Positions 17,771-27,606 of a DNA stretch of 64,000 bases are shown in pieces. This DNA comes from Halopseudomonas xinjiangensis. GTDB taxonomy: Bacteria > Pseudomonadota > Gammaproteobacteria > Pseudomonadales > Pseudomonadaceae. The DNA is taken from assembly GCA_011050525.1 (NCBI GenBank), contig DRFO01000041.1, forward strand, positions 1 through 64,000. Direction: 5' to 3'. The stretch's first letter is position 1. Every line of letters begins with the position of its first letter. A program made the translations under genes and the position numbers. Under the pieces are notes generated by a model that was not told where the DNA came from, made no database searches, and saw nothing but the letters and a program-made list of their open reading frames with translations.

Positions 17771-17783
17771 GGGGGGGGGGGGG
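17771..17783. repeat. Poly-G tract (13 G)
   Basis: A run of 13 G lies between the MFS remnant and tnpA. Two similar runs exist at 51,609-51,618 and 62,266-62,276. It may be a slippage hot spot or a sequencing-length uncertainty. Confidence 0.8.
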
Positions 17784-18026
17784 AAGATGCTCAATGGCCA
17801 TAGCTCGAATCAGTCTGCGGTGTGGTGTAACGATTCAATAAATCGGGGAACCGGCGATCTATGACCGAATAATCCCGTAACGTAAAGCGAGCGTGGCGTT
17901 CACAAAATAACGGGCGGTTCCTTTGGTCTTGACGAATTGCTGCCTACTATAAGCAATGCCCCCCTCAAGAGCGAAAGTACTGTGGGCTAATGCCTTTCAC
18001 TGGAACCCCATAGCGAAGGACTGCGT

Positions 18027-20999
18027 ATGAGTAGCCTCCATGAAACCGCCTATCCGCGATTGAAGGCGGTGGTCTCGGATCAAGAACTGGCAGAAATTTA
18101 TACACCCTCTACCCAGGAACGATCCTTTGCCCGAAAGCACGGTCGAACTCCGGCTGCTCGTGGCGCCCTACTCATTCTCCTGAAAACAGTGCAGCGTCTG
18201 GGCTACTTTGTCCATCTCAAAGCCGTTCCCCAATCCATTACAACGCACATTCTGGCGTGCGACGACCTTTCACATCTCGCATTGAGCCAGCTCAGGGTCT
18301 ACGACCGCAATGGCGGCGCCCGTCAGCGGATGCTGGAGACGGTTCGTCAACAGGTGGGCATCAAGGCGTTCACCGTTGAAGGCAAGGCAATTGTACGGGA
18401 ACTAGCGCGTGAAGCGGCCACCACCAAGCAGGACCTGGCGGACATCATCAATGTGGTGATTGAAGAGCTGGTGCGCCAGCGTTTTGAGTTACCGGGTTTT
18501 TCAACGTTGCAACGGACCGCGCGTCAGGCTCGCAGCACGGTCAACACCGGTTACTTTCGGACGCTCAATGTGGGTTTGACAGCGCATCAAAAAAACGAAT
18601 TTGACCAGTTGCTGCAAGTGCCGGATGATTCCCCTCATACCAGTTGGCATAAGTTGAAACAGGAACCCAAAAAGCCGACCAATACGGAAGTGAAGAAGTA
18701 TCTTCAGCACCTGGAATGGCTTCAGGGTTGGTGTCAACAATTGCCCGCTGTTGATCACATTCCCGCCGCCAAATATCACCACTTCATACTGGAAGCACGA
18801 GCGCTGGGCGCGGCCAACATCAAGGCCATGCAAAGCACCAAACGCTACGCTTTGATGGTTCTGCTGGTCCATGCCCAATTGCGTCGCGCGATGGACGATG
18901 CGGTCGACATCTTTGTTCGCAAGATGCGCAACATCAAAACCAAGGCAGAAGCCAACCTGAACCAGTATCACCTGGATCACATGAAACGCATGGACAGGCT
19001 GGTGGCTCAACTGCGTGACGTACTGACCGCCGTCCAGGAAGCGCCAACGGACTCCGAGCGAGGTGCCCGAGTGGCGGCTGCCATCCAGAGCGATCCTGAT
19101 GAATTACTGGCAGAGTGTGAGGAACACATGGCCTATGCTGGCAATAACTTCATCCCGTTCATGCTGCAACCCTACCGCCCGTTACGCCCCCTGTTATTCA
19201 ATTGCCTTGAACTACTGGATCTGGCGGCAACCAGCCACGATCAATCTTTGATTGAGGCGATTGCGACTCTGAAAAAGCACCGGCACAGCCGTAAGGAATG
19301 CCTTGTCCTCAGTAGTCAACCCGTCGACGTGTCCTGGCTACCGGAGCGTTGGCGCCGTTTGGTATTGGGGACCGGGCCAAGCCAGCTGCCCCCCGGGATG
19401 GTCTACCGGAAGTATTTCGAGCTGGGCGTACTGACACAGGTGAAGCGTGAACTGATTTCCGGCGATCTCGCGGTCGCGAATAGCGACCAGTACAGTGACT
19501 ACCGCGATCAGCTGGTGGATTGGAGTGTCTATGATGCCCAGATAGCGGACTACAGTGCGATGATTGATATCGAATCCGACCCAGCCGCTTTTGTGGTACA
19601 AGCCCACTCCCGGTTGAGCGAAACGGCCGACCGCATTGACCGTGGCTTCCCGGAGAATGAATACGCCGTCTTCCATGGTGAAGATCTGGTGATCCGGAAG
19701 CACCGCCGTAGAGCGCCTCCGGATGGGTTAGCTGAGATTGATAAGCAGTTATCCCAAAATATGCCCGAAAAGAACATTCTCGACATCCTGGTGGAAGCCG
19801 AAAAATGGCTGGGCCTCCACAAACGCTTTGGGCCACTTTCCGGATTTGAGGGCAAGCTGGACGACCCCCGTACCCGCTTTGTTTCGACCTTATTTTGCTA
19901 TGGCTGCAATCTCGGGCCAACTCAGACCGCGCGATCCATCACGACGCTTAATCGCCGGCAGGTGTCCTGGCTCAACCTGCGGCACGTCACCGAAGAGCGC
20001 CTGGAGCAGGCGATTGTACAGGTTATCAATGCCTACAACCGCTACCGGCTGCCGCGACACTGGGGAACTGGCCAGCGGGCCGCCGCCGATGGCACAAAAT
20101 GGAACCTGTACGAACAGAATCTGCTATCGGAATACCACATACGGTACGGTGGCTATGGCGGGGTGGGCTACTACCACGTCTCGGACAAATACATCGCGCT
20201 GTTCAGCCACTTCATTCCTTGCGGCGTTTATGAGGCCATTTACATCCTTGATGGACTGATCAAAAACGACTCCGATATCCAGCCTGACACCTTGCATGGC
20301 GATACTCAGGCGCAAAGTGCGCCCGTCTTCGGGTTGGCTTACCTGCTGGGTATCAACCTGATGCCCCGCATCCGGAATCTGAAGCAGCTGGTGTTCTACA
20401 AGTCTGACAAACGCCAACGGTATGAGCACATCAATGCTTTGTTCAGCGAGACTATCAACTGGAAACTGATTGAAACCCATGTGCCGGACATGCTCCGGGT
20501 GGCGCTATCGATTAAGGCTGGAAAAATCGCACCGTCTACGGTACTGCGACGTTTAGGTACCGCAAGCCTCAAGAACAAACTCTACTTTGCTTTCCGGGAA
20601 CTGGGGAGGGTCGTTCGGACAACCTTTCTTCTGGACTACATTGGCAGCGTGGAGTTGCGGCGAACCATTCATGCGGAGACGAACAAAACGGAAGAGTTCA
20701 ACCAGTTCGTGAAATGGCTGTTCTTCGGCGGCGAGGGGGTGATCGCCGAGAATATCCGTCACGAGCAACGGAAGGTGATCAAATATAACCACTTGGTGGC
20801 CAACCTGGTCATTCTTCACAATGTGGAGTCGATGACGTTAACCCTTAAAGATCTCAAAGAGCGCGGTCATCATATTGATCACGATATTCTCAAAGGGCTG
20901 GCCCCATACCGCACGGACCATATCAACCGATTTGGCGATTATACGCTTGATTTTGATCGGCAGGTTTCACCCATGAGCTACAACGCCAAAATAATTTAA
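18027..20999 (+). CDS. tnpA: Tn3-superfamily transposase TnpA (Tn4651 branch)
   Basis: 990 residues from an ATG with GAAGGA upstream. The N-terminal DUF4158-type region (ERSFARKHGRTPAARGALLI) is followed by the large catalytic region, with RAAADGTKWNLYEQNL, YHVSDKYIALFSHFIPCGVY, DTLHGDTQAQSAPVF and the C-terminal GLAPYRTDHINRFGDYTLDF. Tn3-type transposases catalyse replicative transposition and cointegrate formation. Length and pairing with tnpS/tnpT place it in the Tn4651/Tn5041 branch. It appears full length and reads toward the right end of the transposon. Confidence 0.95.
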   Translation: MSSLHETAYPRLKAVVSDQELAEIYTPSTQERSFARKHGRTPAARGALLILLKTVQRLGYFVHLKAVPQSITTHILACDDLSHLALSQLRVYDRNGGARQRMLETVRQQVGIKAFTVEGKAIVRELAREAATTKQDLADIINVVIEELVRQRFELPGFSTLQRTARQARSTVNTGYFRTLNVGLTAHQKNEFDQLLQVPDDSPHTSWHKLKQEPKKPTNTEVKKYLQHLEWLQGWCQQLPAVDHIPAAKYHHFILEARALGAANIKAMQSTKRYALMVLLVHAQLRRAMDDAVDIFVRKMRNIKTKAEANLNQYHLDHMKRMDRLVAQLRDVLTAVQEAPTDSERGARVAAAIQSDPDELLAECEEHMAYAGNNFIPFMLQPYRPLRPLLFNCLELLDLAATSHDQSLIEAIATLKKHRHSRKECLVLSSQPVDVSWLPERWRRLVLGTGPSQLPPGMVYRKYFELGVLTQVKRELISGDLAVANSDQYSDYRDQLVDWSVYDAQIADYSAMIDIESDPAAFVVQAHSRLSETADRIDRGFPENEYAVFHGEDLVIRKHRRRAPPDGLAEIDKQLSQNMPEKNILDILVEAEKWLGLHKRFGPLSGFEGKLDDPRTRFVSTLFCYGCNLGPTQTARSITTLNRRQVSWLNLRHVTEERLEQAIVQVINAYNRYRLPRHWGTGQRAAADGTKWNLYEQNLLSEYHIRYGGYGGVGYYHVSDKYIALFSHFIPCGVYEAIYILDGLIKNDSDIQPDTLHGDTQAQSAPVFGLAYLLGINLMPRIRNLKQLVFYKSDKRQRYEHINALFSETINWKLIETHVPDMLRVALSIKAGKIAPSTVLRRLGTASLKNKLYFAFRELGRVVRTTFLLDYIGSVELRRTIHAETNKTEEFNQFVKWLFFGGEGVIAENIRHEQRKVIKYNHLVANLVILHNVESMTLTLKDLKERGHHIDHDILKGLAPYRTDHINRFGDYTLDFDRQVSPMSYNAKII

Positions 21000-21053
21000 A
21001 TACAATAGGTTAAGGCAAATTTTGGAGGATTGCGTCAGAATCGTTGCCGACCC
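21000..21053. other. Right terminus of the transposon (approximate)
   Basis: Between the tnpA stop and the virB9 coding remnant lies AT-rich sequence with TTAAGGCAAATTTTGGAGG. A GGG on the minus strand at 21,051-21,053, starting GGGTCGGCAACGATTCTG, would fit a Tn3-type terminal repeat that begins with G residues. The partner repeat is outside the window, so this boundary is a proposal only. Confidence 0.35.
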
Positions 21054-21520
21054 TCTAGCTGCTGCAGCTGCAGACCTGACGCGGCGCCGCCGTGGGCGCG
21101 CAGGGACGATTGCGCGTTGAGCGCCGAGCGGGCGCCGTCGGTGAAGAACATCCCGTCAGCCTGGATTTTTACGCAGACATCGTTACGGCTGGTATTGTCC
21201 GTGCGCGTGGCGACGATATCGTAGGCATTACCGTCGGTCGTCCAGGCGCGAACCACTGCGGTGCGCCCTTCCGGCTCCCGACTATTGGGCTTGATCATGA
21301 TCTGGTTGGCCGCGCCCTCGGCATCCCACAAATCAGAGCTACGGACCGGATCGGTGACGTTGTCGGCTGGCAGCTCGACGCGCGTACCGAGGTTCAGCGC
21401 ACTGTTGATAGTGATGATCGCATCCGGTTTCCAGTGAATGACCCGACACGTTCCTGCCTGAATGGCCGAGGCCATTAGCGTCAGCGCGACGGCACCCAGT
21501 GCCAGCGAAGTCCTGTTCAT
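21035..21520 (-). pseudogene. virB9: VirB9-like T4SS outer-membrane-complex protein, C-terminus lost to transposon insertion
   Basis: 161 residues remain. A signal peptide (LALGAVALTLMASAIQAG) is followed by the N-terminal VirB9/TraK-like beta domain (CRVIHWKPDAIITINSALNL, NQIMIKPNSREPEGRTAVV, AYDIVATRTDN). VirB9 proteins are usually 270-300 residues; the C-terminal beta-sandwich that joins the outer-membrane core is missing. The last codons lie at the edge of the transposon. The start overlaps the virB8 stop (ATGA). The rest, and virB10, should lie beyond the transposon's other end, outside the window. Confidence 0.75.
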
Positions 21521-22299
21521 TTCGAAGCCTCATCTTCAGTAAGTTGATAACTCGACGGATCCTCGATCACCTCGTAATCGACGATTTCCAGGCCTACCGG
21601 GTTGATCCGTAGCCATGCCCTGGTCTTTTCCGCCAACGTTCTTTTAGGCAGCAGCCGCCACTGGGCGCGCATGATTAGGCGCTTCACGCCGTCCGGCTTG
21701 ACCAGCCCGGTGGCGGTTTTGGGGGTTTGGGTGAAATACAGGTTGGAGCGGATCATCTCGCCGCTCTGGTTGTTGAACACGGCAGGGATCTTGTCGTAGT
21801 GATCCGAGAAGCCCCAGGTCACTTCGATGCGATCGGCATTTTTCGCCGATGCGATGATGTCGATGGCTTTCTGAGGCGCGTTGTAGCCACCTTCATGCGC
21901 GCCAATGAAGTCGTTGTAAAGCGGCCCAGACATGAACACCGCCGCTTCGGCATAGTCGCGTTTGATAGTTTCTGCCTGCTGACCAAAGCGAGCCTTAATA
22001 AACCGTTCCAAGCCGGCATCGATGGTCGAGCGGAAGTACAACTGTTCATCTTCCGGCCTGAACTCACTGACGTCTGACGTGCCATCCGGGTAGAGCTTGA
22101 TGTACACCAGCTCCTTGTTGTTATTGGCTTTGTCGAAGGCGTACCACATGAATCCGGTCATCATCATGAGCGCAACGATCAGACCCAATGCCACGACAAA
22201 CCAGCGGTTTCGGTCAGCGCGCAAGACGGCCTTCTGCATGGGCAGGTTGGTATCGCGCTGCACCTGTTTGATTTCGGTTTCGTCCAGAATCACTGTCAT
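21517..22299 (-). CDS. virB8: VirB8-like T4SS inner-membrane assembly protein
   Basis: 260 residues from an ATG at 22,299 (AAAGGACG upstream); the long upstream ORF extension is spurious. A cytoplasmic N-tail, one membrane helix (WFVVALGLIVALMMMTGFMW) and a periplasmic NTF2-like domain containing AQWRLLPKRTLAEKTRAWLR fit the VirB8 family, which nucleates the T4SS channel. It lies between virB6 and virB9 in a tightly packed operon. DotI/TraM-type relatives of VirB8 are an alternative label. Confidence 0.78.
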   Translation of the reverse strand: MTVILDETEIKQVQRDTNLPMQKAVLRADRNRWFVVALGLIVALMMMTGFMWYAFDKANNNKELVYIKLYPDGTSDVSEFRPEDEQLYFRSTIDAGLERFIKARFGQQAETIKRDYAEAAVFMSGPLYNDFIGAHEGGYNAPQKAIDIIASAKNADRIEVTWGFSDHYDKIPAVFNNQSGEMIRSNLYFTQTPKTATGLVKPDGVKRLIMRAQWRLLPKRTLAEKTRAWLRINPVGLEIVDYEVIEDPSSYQLTEDEASK

Positions 22300-22301
22300 T
22301 T

Positions 22302-23393
22302 TTAGCGTCCTTTCAAAATACGGCGAGACGCCAGCTTCGTAACCGAACCCAGCCCACCACTGAGGTTGCCTACCCCCGAGGCGATCATGCTGGCGAAAAC
22401 AAATGAAGACAGGACAAAGAGCACTGCGATAACCAGAATCGCGGCGCAGTCCGAGAGCATGTAGAGGTTCTCCTTGGCGATGTTCACGACTACCGTGGGG
22501 TCCCCATAATCGCCCGCGAACCGAACGCCGAGGCTTTCCAGCACGGCTTTGATGGAGATCGCTGCGACGACCATCGTGGCTTTGAGCATGATGAGCAGGA
22601 CAACGAAACCACACAGGAACTTGAACCAGCCATCAAATAACGCCCGGGTGGCCGGAAGCAGCAGGAAGGGAATGAAAATCATGCCAATTACCTTGGCAAG
22701 GGCGTAGCCGAACTCCGCCCACATCGACGCCAACCAGAACACAATCTCCAGAAGAAAGCAGACGACGGACCAGGCTATGAGGTACTGGATCAACTTGAAC
22801 GAATCCCAAAAGCTCAGTTCGGCCAGCACGACGGCGCCGAGCGCCTTGATCAGCCACTGCGCCAGGAAAAAGTTATCGGAATTGCCGACCAAATATTCCT
22901 GATAACCATTGGAGAGTCCTACCCCGACACCCCATATGGCTGATGTAAAAGCGTCGTAGGTACCCATCAGGCCAAGTGTGATAAAAAAGTAGATAACCGC
23001 TTCAAGATGGGAGGCCGCATCAAATCCATCAAAAATGAATTTCACGACTTCGATGAAAATCAATAGTACCGACAGGGCGAGGAACATCATCCACGACCAG
23101 GTGTAAATTGGGTTCCCCGTGTCGTTCATGATGCCGATAACAAAATCAGTCAGCGCACCATCGAAGATATCCCGCATAGTGTCGGACAACGCCGCCTCGG
23201 CCGGCGACATGAAAGCAATGGGAGACAGCACGACCAGCAGAAAGGCGATGCTGAAGCCGAGCTTTCGATGCCCAGCCCCACCGTTTTTTGGCCTGGGGGA
23301 AAGCACGTATGGCGCGCTGATGCCCGACTGGCCTAGCTTGAAGCTGACCAGACACGCGGTTGCTGCCACTATCAAGAGCAAGGCCAGAATCAC
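22302..23393 (-). CDS. virB6: VirB6/TrbL-type polytopic T4SS protein
   Basis: A 363-residue inner-membrane protein starting at GTG 23,393, which overlaps the previous stop. About six to seven hydrophobic helices (MMFLALSVLLIFIEVVKFIF, FIPFLLLPATRALFDGWFKF, AAILVIAVLFVLSSFVFASM) fit VirB6/TrbL, which forms part of the DNA translocation path. The TALSD-like region after the signal-like N-terminus and the position before virB8 agree. Confidence 0.82.
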   Translation of the reverse strand: MILALLLIVAATACLVSFKLGQSGISAPYVLSPRPKNGGAGHRKLGFSIAFLLVVLSPIAFMSPAEAALSDTMRDIFDGALTDFVIGIMNDTGNPIYTWSWMMFLALSVLLIFIEVVKFIFDGFDAASHLEAVIYFFITLGLMGTYDAFTSAIWGVGVGLSNGYQEYLVGNSDNFFLAQWLIKALGAVVLAELSFWDSFKLIQYLIAWSVVCFLLEIVFWLASMWAEFGYALAKVIGMIFIPFLLLPATRALFDGWFKFLCGFVVLLIMLKATMVVAAISIKAVLESLGVRFAGDYGDPTVVVNIAKENLYMLSDCAAILVIAVLFVLSSFVFASMIASGVGNLSGGLGSVTKLASRRILKGR

Positions 23394-23884
23394 TCCTCGC
23401 CCCCCTTACCCAGCGGACAGCGGCGGATTACATTACTGGTTTTAAAGCCTTTGCATTCGATGAACCAGGGATCACCCATCGACTTGCCTGTGCCGAAGAT
23501 ATGAGTTTGGATCCACCAGCCTTCTTCGGAGATAGCGTGCCTTGAGACTCTCCCTTCATTACGCGCTTTAGCACTGAAATAACCTGCTCGATCTGCGGTT
23601 TCCCACTCACTTTTCAATTCGATTAGTTTGGTTTCCGCCTGAGCCCTGGACATACTAGAGTAGTATTTTTTCGCGTAAGCAGCGCCCCGCATCGGGTTTT
23701 CAGCGTTGATCTTATTGATCGCCTTGTCGCGACAGTCTTCAAGCTCTCCCAACGTCTTGTACTTCTTGCCCCGACATTCTTCGATTGCCGCACTGACCCG
23801 CTCAGACCTTGCGAGGTTGCCTGTCTCTGAGCTTCCGAACGCCGCAGAAGACATGGCCAGCGTTAGAATCAATAGCATGTGCAT
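23390..23884 (-). CDS. Unknown exported protein in the entry-exclusion (eex/trbK) slot
   Basis: 164 residues from an ATG at 23,884 (GGGGGA upstream). A signal peptide (HMLLILTLAMSSAAFG) is followed by a charged, mostly helical mature part with two cysteine pairs (IEECRGKKY/LEDCRDKA, FIECKGF/RRCPLG). No family is recognised. In RP4 (trbJ-trbK-trbL) and pKM101 (traC-eex-traD) the gene between the VirB5-type and VirB6-type genes encodes entry exclusion. The position is the same here, but there is no lipobox. Function is inferred from order alone. Confidence 0.55.
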   Translation of the reverse strand: MHMLLILTLAMSSAAFGSSETGNLARSERVSAAIEECRGKKYKTLGELEDCRDKAINKINAENPMRGAAYAKKYYSSMSRAQAETKLIELKSEWETADRAGYFSAKARNEGRVSRHAISEEGWWIQTHIFGTGKSMGDPWFIECKGFKTSNVIRRCPLGKGGEE

Positions 23885-23897
23885 GTTCTGTCCCCCC

Positions 23898-24743
23898 TCA
23901 GAAATTGACCAGTGGAGATTCATCGACGAGAGTCAACTGGCTCTGCCTGGCCCGAACCTCGTTCAAAGTGGCCTGTCGTCCGACGTTCTGTTCAGCGAAG
24001 ATTTGAGCGTCTAACTGGTTTGCGTACTGCAGCTGGGCGTTGTTGATGGCGTTCTGCTGGTAGATCGCGTCCAGAAGCAACTCATTTTGCTCGACCATTA
24101 CCTGAAGGGTTCGCAGATGATCTTCCGGACCCAGCGACATTCTTGAATCGGAGACTTTGCCTGCGCGTATCATCTGTTCTCCCATCTCCACACTCACGTC
24201 CTCGACAAAGAGCTGTTGCGCTGTCGCCAGCTGCTCTCTCGCGTATCCCTGACGCGTAGCCTGGGTCGCGTAATCAAGAGAGGCCGGATCAAACGACACA
24301 GCACCGAGGGCATCTTCTATGTCTTCGAGCCGACCGGAGCGGGTATACACTTCTTCCAACTTGCGGTTCGCTGCTGTCCAGCGCGGGGTGTTATAGCCAG
24401 GCCGGGCAGTGGGATGGCTGTCGATGACGTGCTTGTACCGGGCATAGATCTGCTCCCATTCACGCTGGCTGACTTTGTCCCGGAGCCCTTCCATCTGGTA
24501 GAGCATATGGTCGTATTCGGTCATGACCTGCTCATACAGCTGGATGGCTTCCATCAGTTGGCTCTCATTGAGGATGGTCTGGGCCATCAACTCTTCGTAA
24601 TGCAGCAACTGATTGGTGTAGTCGGTCACCGCCTGGGAGATCGATGCGATGTCGACTACCGGAAAGCCGGAGCCATAAGCCAGCTGGCCCACTCCGATTG
24701 AAACGGCCGCCACGAGATTACGAATTGAGGTGCTCGCCTTCAT
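23898..24743 (-). CDS. virB5: VirB5/TrbJ-type T4SS minor pilus protein
   Basis: 281 residues with a signal peptide (NLVAAVSIGVGQLAYGSG) and a long, mostly helical mature region rich in Gln and Glu (TNQLLHYEELMAQTILNESQ, EQLATAQQLFVEDVSVEMGE). This is typical of VirB5/TrbJ proteins at the pilus tip. The ATG overlaps the virB4 stop (ATGA). It comes after virB4 and before the putative exclusion gene. Confidence 0.8.
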   Translation of the reverse strand: MKASTSIRNLVAAVSIGVGQLAYGSGFPVVDIASISQAVTDYTNQLLHYEELMAQTILNESQLMEAIQLYEQVMTEYDHMLYQMEGLRDKVSQREWEQIYARYKHVIDSHPTARPGYNTPRWTAANRKLEEVYTRSGRLEDIEDALGAVSFDPASLDYATQATRQGYAREQLATAQQLFVEDVSVEMGEQMIRAGKVSDSRMSLGPEDHLRTLQVMVEQNELLLDAIYQQNAINNAQLQYANQLDAQIFAEQNVGRQATLNEVRARQSQLTLVDESPLVNF

Positions 24744-27289
24744 TCTTCTGTCTCCGCTGTAAAAATGCGCTTGACCATGTTGGTCACCGCTTCATCAATG
24801 TCGGGGTAGGTCTCCAGCATTTGTTTGACGATGACGGCTTCGTTCGGCCTGCTTGTGGCGATCACGTATTCCTCGTTCGCGACGTTCAGGTTGACGGTCT
24901 TGGATATGCCCACTTCACGCTGGATGATGTAAGCCTGCTTGCGGGGGATGAGGGAGGCGATCGCATCGCATTCGCCTTCCTTGAGTTGAAATGCCTTCTG
25001 ATACATCGCGCGGTCCATCTGCTGGTCTGGCATGAAGATCCAGGTCGAGGCTGAGGAGCGCAGCGTCGCCCATTCCTTTATGTTCATGTAGTGCTCGGGG
25101 CTCTGGGTCCAGAAGCCCATGCCGCCATAGTGTTTGAACCACGTCCGCGCTTTGGCCACGGCCGTCTCGACCGAGCCCGGGATCCCGAAGATGTATTGAG
25201 CTTCGTCGATCTCAAGAAATTTGGGGACGCCTCGGTATTGGCGGTTTTCAAAAACCTTGATGACCCGGTAAAAGATTTCGTTCATTACCAGCTGGGCGAG
25301 CTGCGGCAGGTCTTTAACTCCGGACAGGTTATAGACGGCCAGGCGCTGATCTAGGGCGCCGATGCCATCTTCAACGTTATCGAACAAGTTGCCGTACATA
25401 CCGCCTTTCACCCACCGGGCCAGCTTGAGCCGAAGCTCCTGACCGCAGTGATCCGACAGACTGCTGAGATTGCGCATGTTGGCTGGCAGCAACAATACGG
25501 ACTTGATAGCCCGATCCAGCTCAATCTGCTCATACGGGGCGAGGGTGCGCAGCGCTTCACTGTCGTTGAGCGAGAGCATGATGCGGATCTGCGACAGCAT
25601 GTGATGCATGAAGCTAGCATCGTCGGGCCCGTCGGCCGCTACAAACGGGTTGGCGCCGCGGTCGTTCTGGGGGTCTTCAATGCGAAAGATCCCACCCTGC
25701 TCCTTGAAAAACAGGGCCAGCGGTTCAGTACCGGGATCCACGTCAATGGCGTGATACAACGCGCCCTGCCCGTTCTGGCCGTATTTAAGAAAATGCCCGG
25801 CCATGACGTTCTTCATGAACGTTTTGCCACTTCGCGTAGGCCCCACTCCCAACACTAGGCACTTGTCGCCAATAAACGGCGTGTAGTGAAAAGGCGTGCC
25901 ATCGTCGCTTTCGAGGATGTACACCGCTTCCTCTTTCTCCGCGCCCCACTCTTTAATGCCCTCGCTGGACTTGAACACCAGTGAGCAGGCCCCGGCTTGC
26001 GAGGAGGTAAATTCGGTGCTGCGAAAACATCGATTCGGGTAGCCTGGCAACAGCATGGGAAACAGGTCAACCAGTCCGGCTGTTTCCCATACCGGATGGA
26101 ACCCGTTTTGAGTCAGGGCCGTGTTCATCTGCCGACAGGCTTGCCGCAGCTTGCCCGGGTTGCGATCGAAGACCACCACATGCGCGTGAAAATGACAGAA
26201 ACGATCCGGCGTCCGCTCGGCTTCCTGCAGCTCGGCGACCTTGTCCTTCAGCGCCTTGTTTTCGTTGATCTTGCGCTCGATTTCGCTAGAGACATCCTCG
26301 CCCTTGAGCAGTTGCGAAAGCTTCATTTGGCTGCGATGCAGCTCGCTTTCCTTGCCAGCGATCATCAAGGCGCGACTGACCGCCGAAAGCGGTCGGTACC
26401 GGGTCATGACCAGATAATTGCCTTTCTGCAAGATCGGCTTGGTATCACCTCGCCCCCACATCCCTTCCGGTACCGCCTCGCCACCGTAACCCACCATGGA
26501 GGCGATACGGGCATAAACAGGCTCCGGGCCCTCAATCTTCAAGCAGTCCAGACCATCGATGTTCACCGCATGAATATCACCATCTGCAAGCAGGCGATCC
26601 CATTCCTCTACAGGCACCGTCTCGCCCAGCGACGCATCCAGATAGTCTGGATTGAGATTGACCAAGGCACGGCTCAGCGCCCACAGGGCGTTCGGAGTCA
26701 GGCGACTGTTGGACGGCGAGACCACCTGCAGCTTGGCGTCGAGGTCTTCCAGCGCACCATCGAGCACATCGACCTGGCGGCGTAGTTCGTCTCGCTCCGC
26801 AAGCCAGGCGCCCCAATGGGTGAAACGAGCCTTGAGCTGCTCGCGCGATTTCTTTTCGAACGGCGCGGATAACATCATCTTGAAGGTGGCGGGCGTGAAG
26901 AACTTGTTGATGTTCTCGTCCGAGGGGATATCGAGCAGCCAGAACAGTCGCCCGGTGCTCAGGTTTCGGCTTTCGTTGAGAAAGGCTTCGCGGCGTTTCG
27001 ATAACATCATGCTACGCGGGTTATCGCGGGGCTTCAGGCGCACCTTGGCGCCCTCGTGATGCCAGTAGTACTGCGTTACCACCGCATCCTGATTGAGCGT
27101 CTGCAGAATGTTGCGCAGCAGCGCAGAAGCACTTTCAAAATCGCTGTCGCTAAGCCCTTTAGGGTCGACCCCCGAGAGCTCGAGGCCGCCCAACAGGCTG
27201 CCCGCGTGCGATAGAACGAACTCTTTCCATATCCCGGCCGGATACAGCGCTTCGTTCAAGGGTGCTCCCGCCTGCTTCGCCGTTAACAT
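24740..27289 (-). CDS. virB4: VirB4/TrbE-type T4SS ATPase
   Basis: 849 residues from an ATG at 27,289 that overlaps the pilin stop (TGATG). It contains the VirB4 N-terminal domain and a C-terminal RecA-like ATPase with Walker A GVGPTRSGKTFMKN (about residue 480), Walker B in KFLEIDEAQYIFG, and the GGMGFWTQSPEHYM region. VirB4 energises pilus assembly and substrate transfer at the inner membrane. The annotated ORF could be extended upstream but would then overlap virB2. Confidence 0.92.
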   Translation of the reverse strand: MLTAKQAGAPLNEALYPAGIWKEFVLSHAGSLLGGLELSGVDPKGLSDSDFESASALLRNILQTLNQDAVVTQYYWHHEGAKVRLKPRDNPRSMMLSKRREAFLNESRNLSTGRLFWLLDIPSDENINKFFTPATFKMMLSAPFEKKSREQLKARFTHWGAWLAERDELRRQVDVLDGALEDLDAKLQVVSPSNSRLTPNALWALSRALVNLNPDYLDASLGETVPVEEWDRLLADGDIHAVNIDGLDCLKIEGPEPVYARIASMVGYGGEAVPEGMWGRGDTKPILQKGNYLVMTRYRPLSAVSRALMIAGKESELHRSQMKLSQLLKGEDVSSEIERKINENKALKDKVAELQEAERTPDRFCHFHAHVVVFDRNPGKLRQACRQMNTALTQNGFHPVWETAGLVDLFPMLLPGYPNRCFRSTEFTSSQAGACSLVFKSSEGIKEWGAEKEEAVYILESDDGTPFHYTPFIGDKCLVLGVGPTRSGKTFMKNVMAGHFLKYGQNGQGALYHAIDVDPGTEPLALFFKEQGGIFRIEDPQNDRGANPFVAADGPDDASFMHHMLSQIRIMLSLNDSEALRTLAPYEQIELDRAIKSVLLLPANMRNLSSLSDHCGQELRLKLARWVKGGMYGNLFDNVEDGIGALDQRLAVYNLSGVKDLPQLAQLVMNEIFYRVIKVFENRQYRGVPKFLEIDEAQYIFGIPGSVETAVAKARTWFKHYGGMGFWTQSPEHYMNIKEWATLRSSASTWIFMPDQQMDRAMYQKAFQLKEGECDAIASLIPRKQAYIIQREVGISKTVNLNVANEEYVIATSRPNEAVIVKQMLETYPDIDEAVTNMVKRIFTAETEE

Positions 27290-27606
27290 CAGAAGCTCTG
27301 GAACCAAGTGATCAGCAGAGCAATGTTCATCAGGATAATGACGCCCACGCAAACCCGAAGCGCCCAAGCGATCGCGGCGCCACCCTGCTTCGGTGCCGCC
27401 ACCCACAAGGCAACAGCAGCAACTGCCGAAATGAAGGCTATGAACAACACACCCGGGCCGCCGGCGAAATCGACCACTTCCTGCATGAAACCGCCGATCG
27501 CAGCCAACGGACCGGCTGCCGGGGAGCCAAGATCGACATCATTGGCCTGAGCCATGACACTCGGTGCCAGCAAAAAACTTGAGACGTACCAAAATAGACG
27601 TTTCAT
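27289..27606 (-). CDS. virB2: VirB2/TrbC-type conjugative pilin
   Basis: 105 residues with a long signal region (WYVSSFLLAPSVMAQA) and two hydrophobic helices (GGPGVLFIAFISAVAAVALWV, CVGVIILMNIALLITWF) separated by a short loop with PKQGG, as in VirB2/TrbC pilins. The ATG overlaps the stop of the upstream gene. It should be the main subunit of the conjugative pilus. Confidence 0.85.
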   Translation of the reverse strand: MKRLFWYVSSFLLAPSVMAQANDVDLGSPAAGPLAAIGGFMQEVVDFAGGPGVLFIAFISAVAAVALWVAAPKQGGAAIAWALRVCVGVIILMNIALLITWFQSF

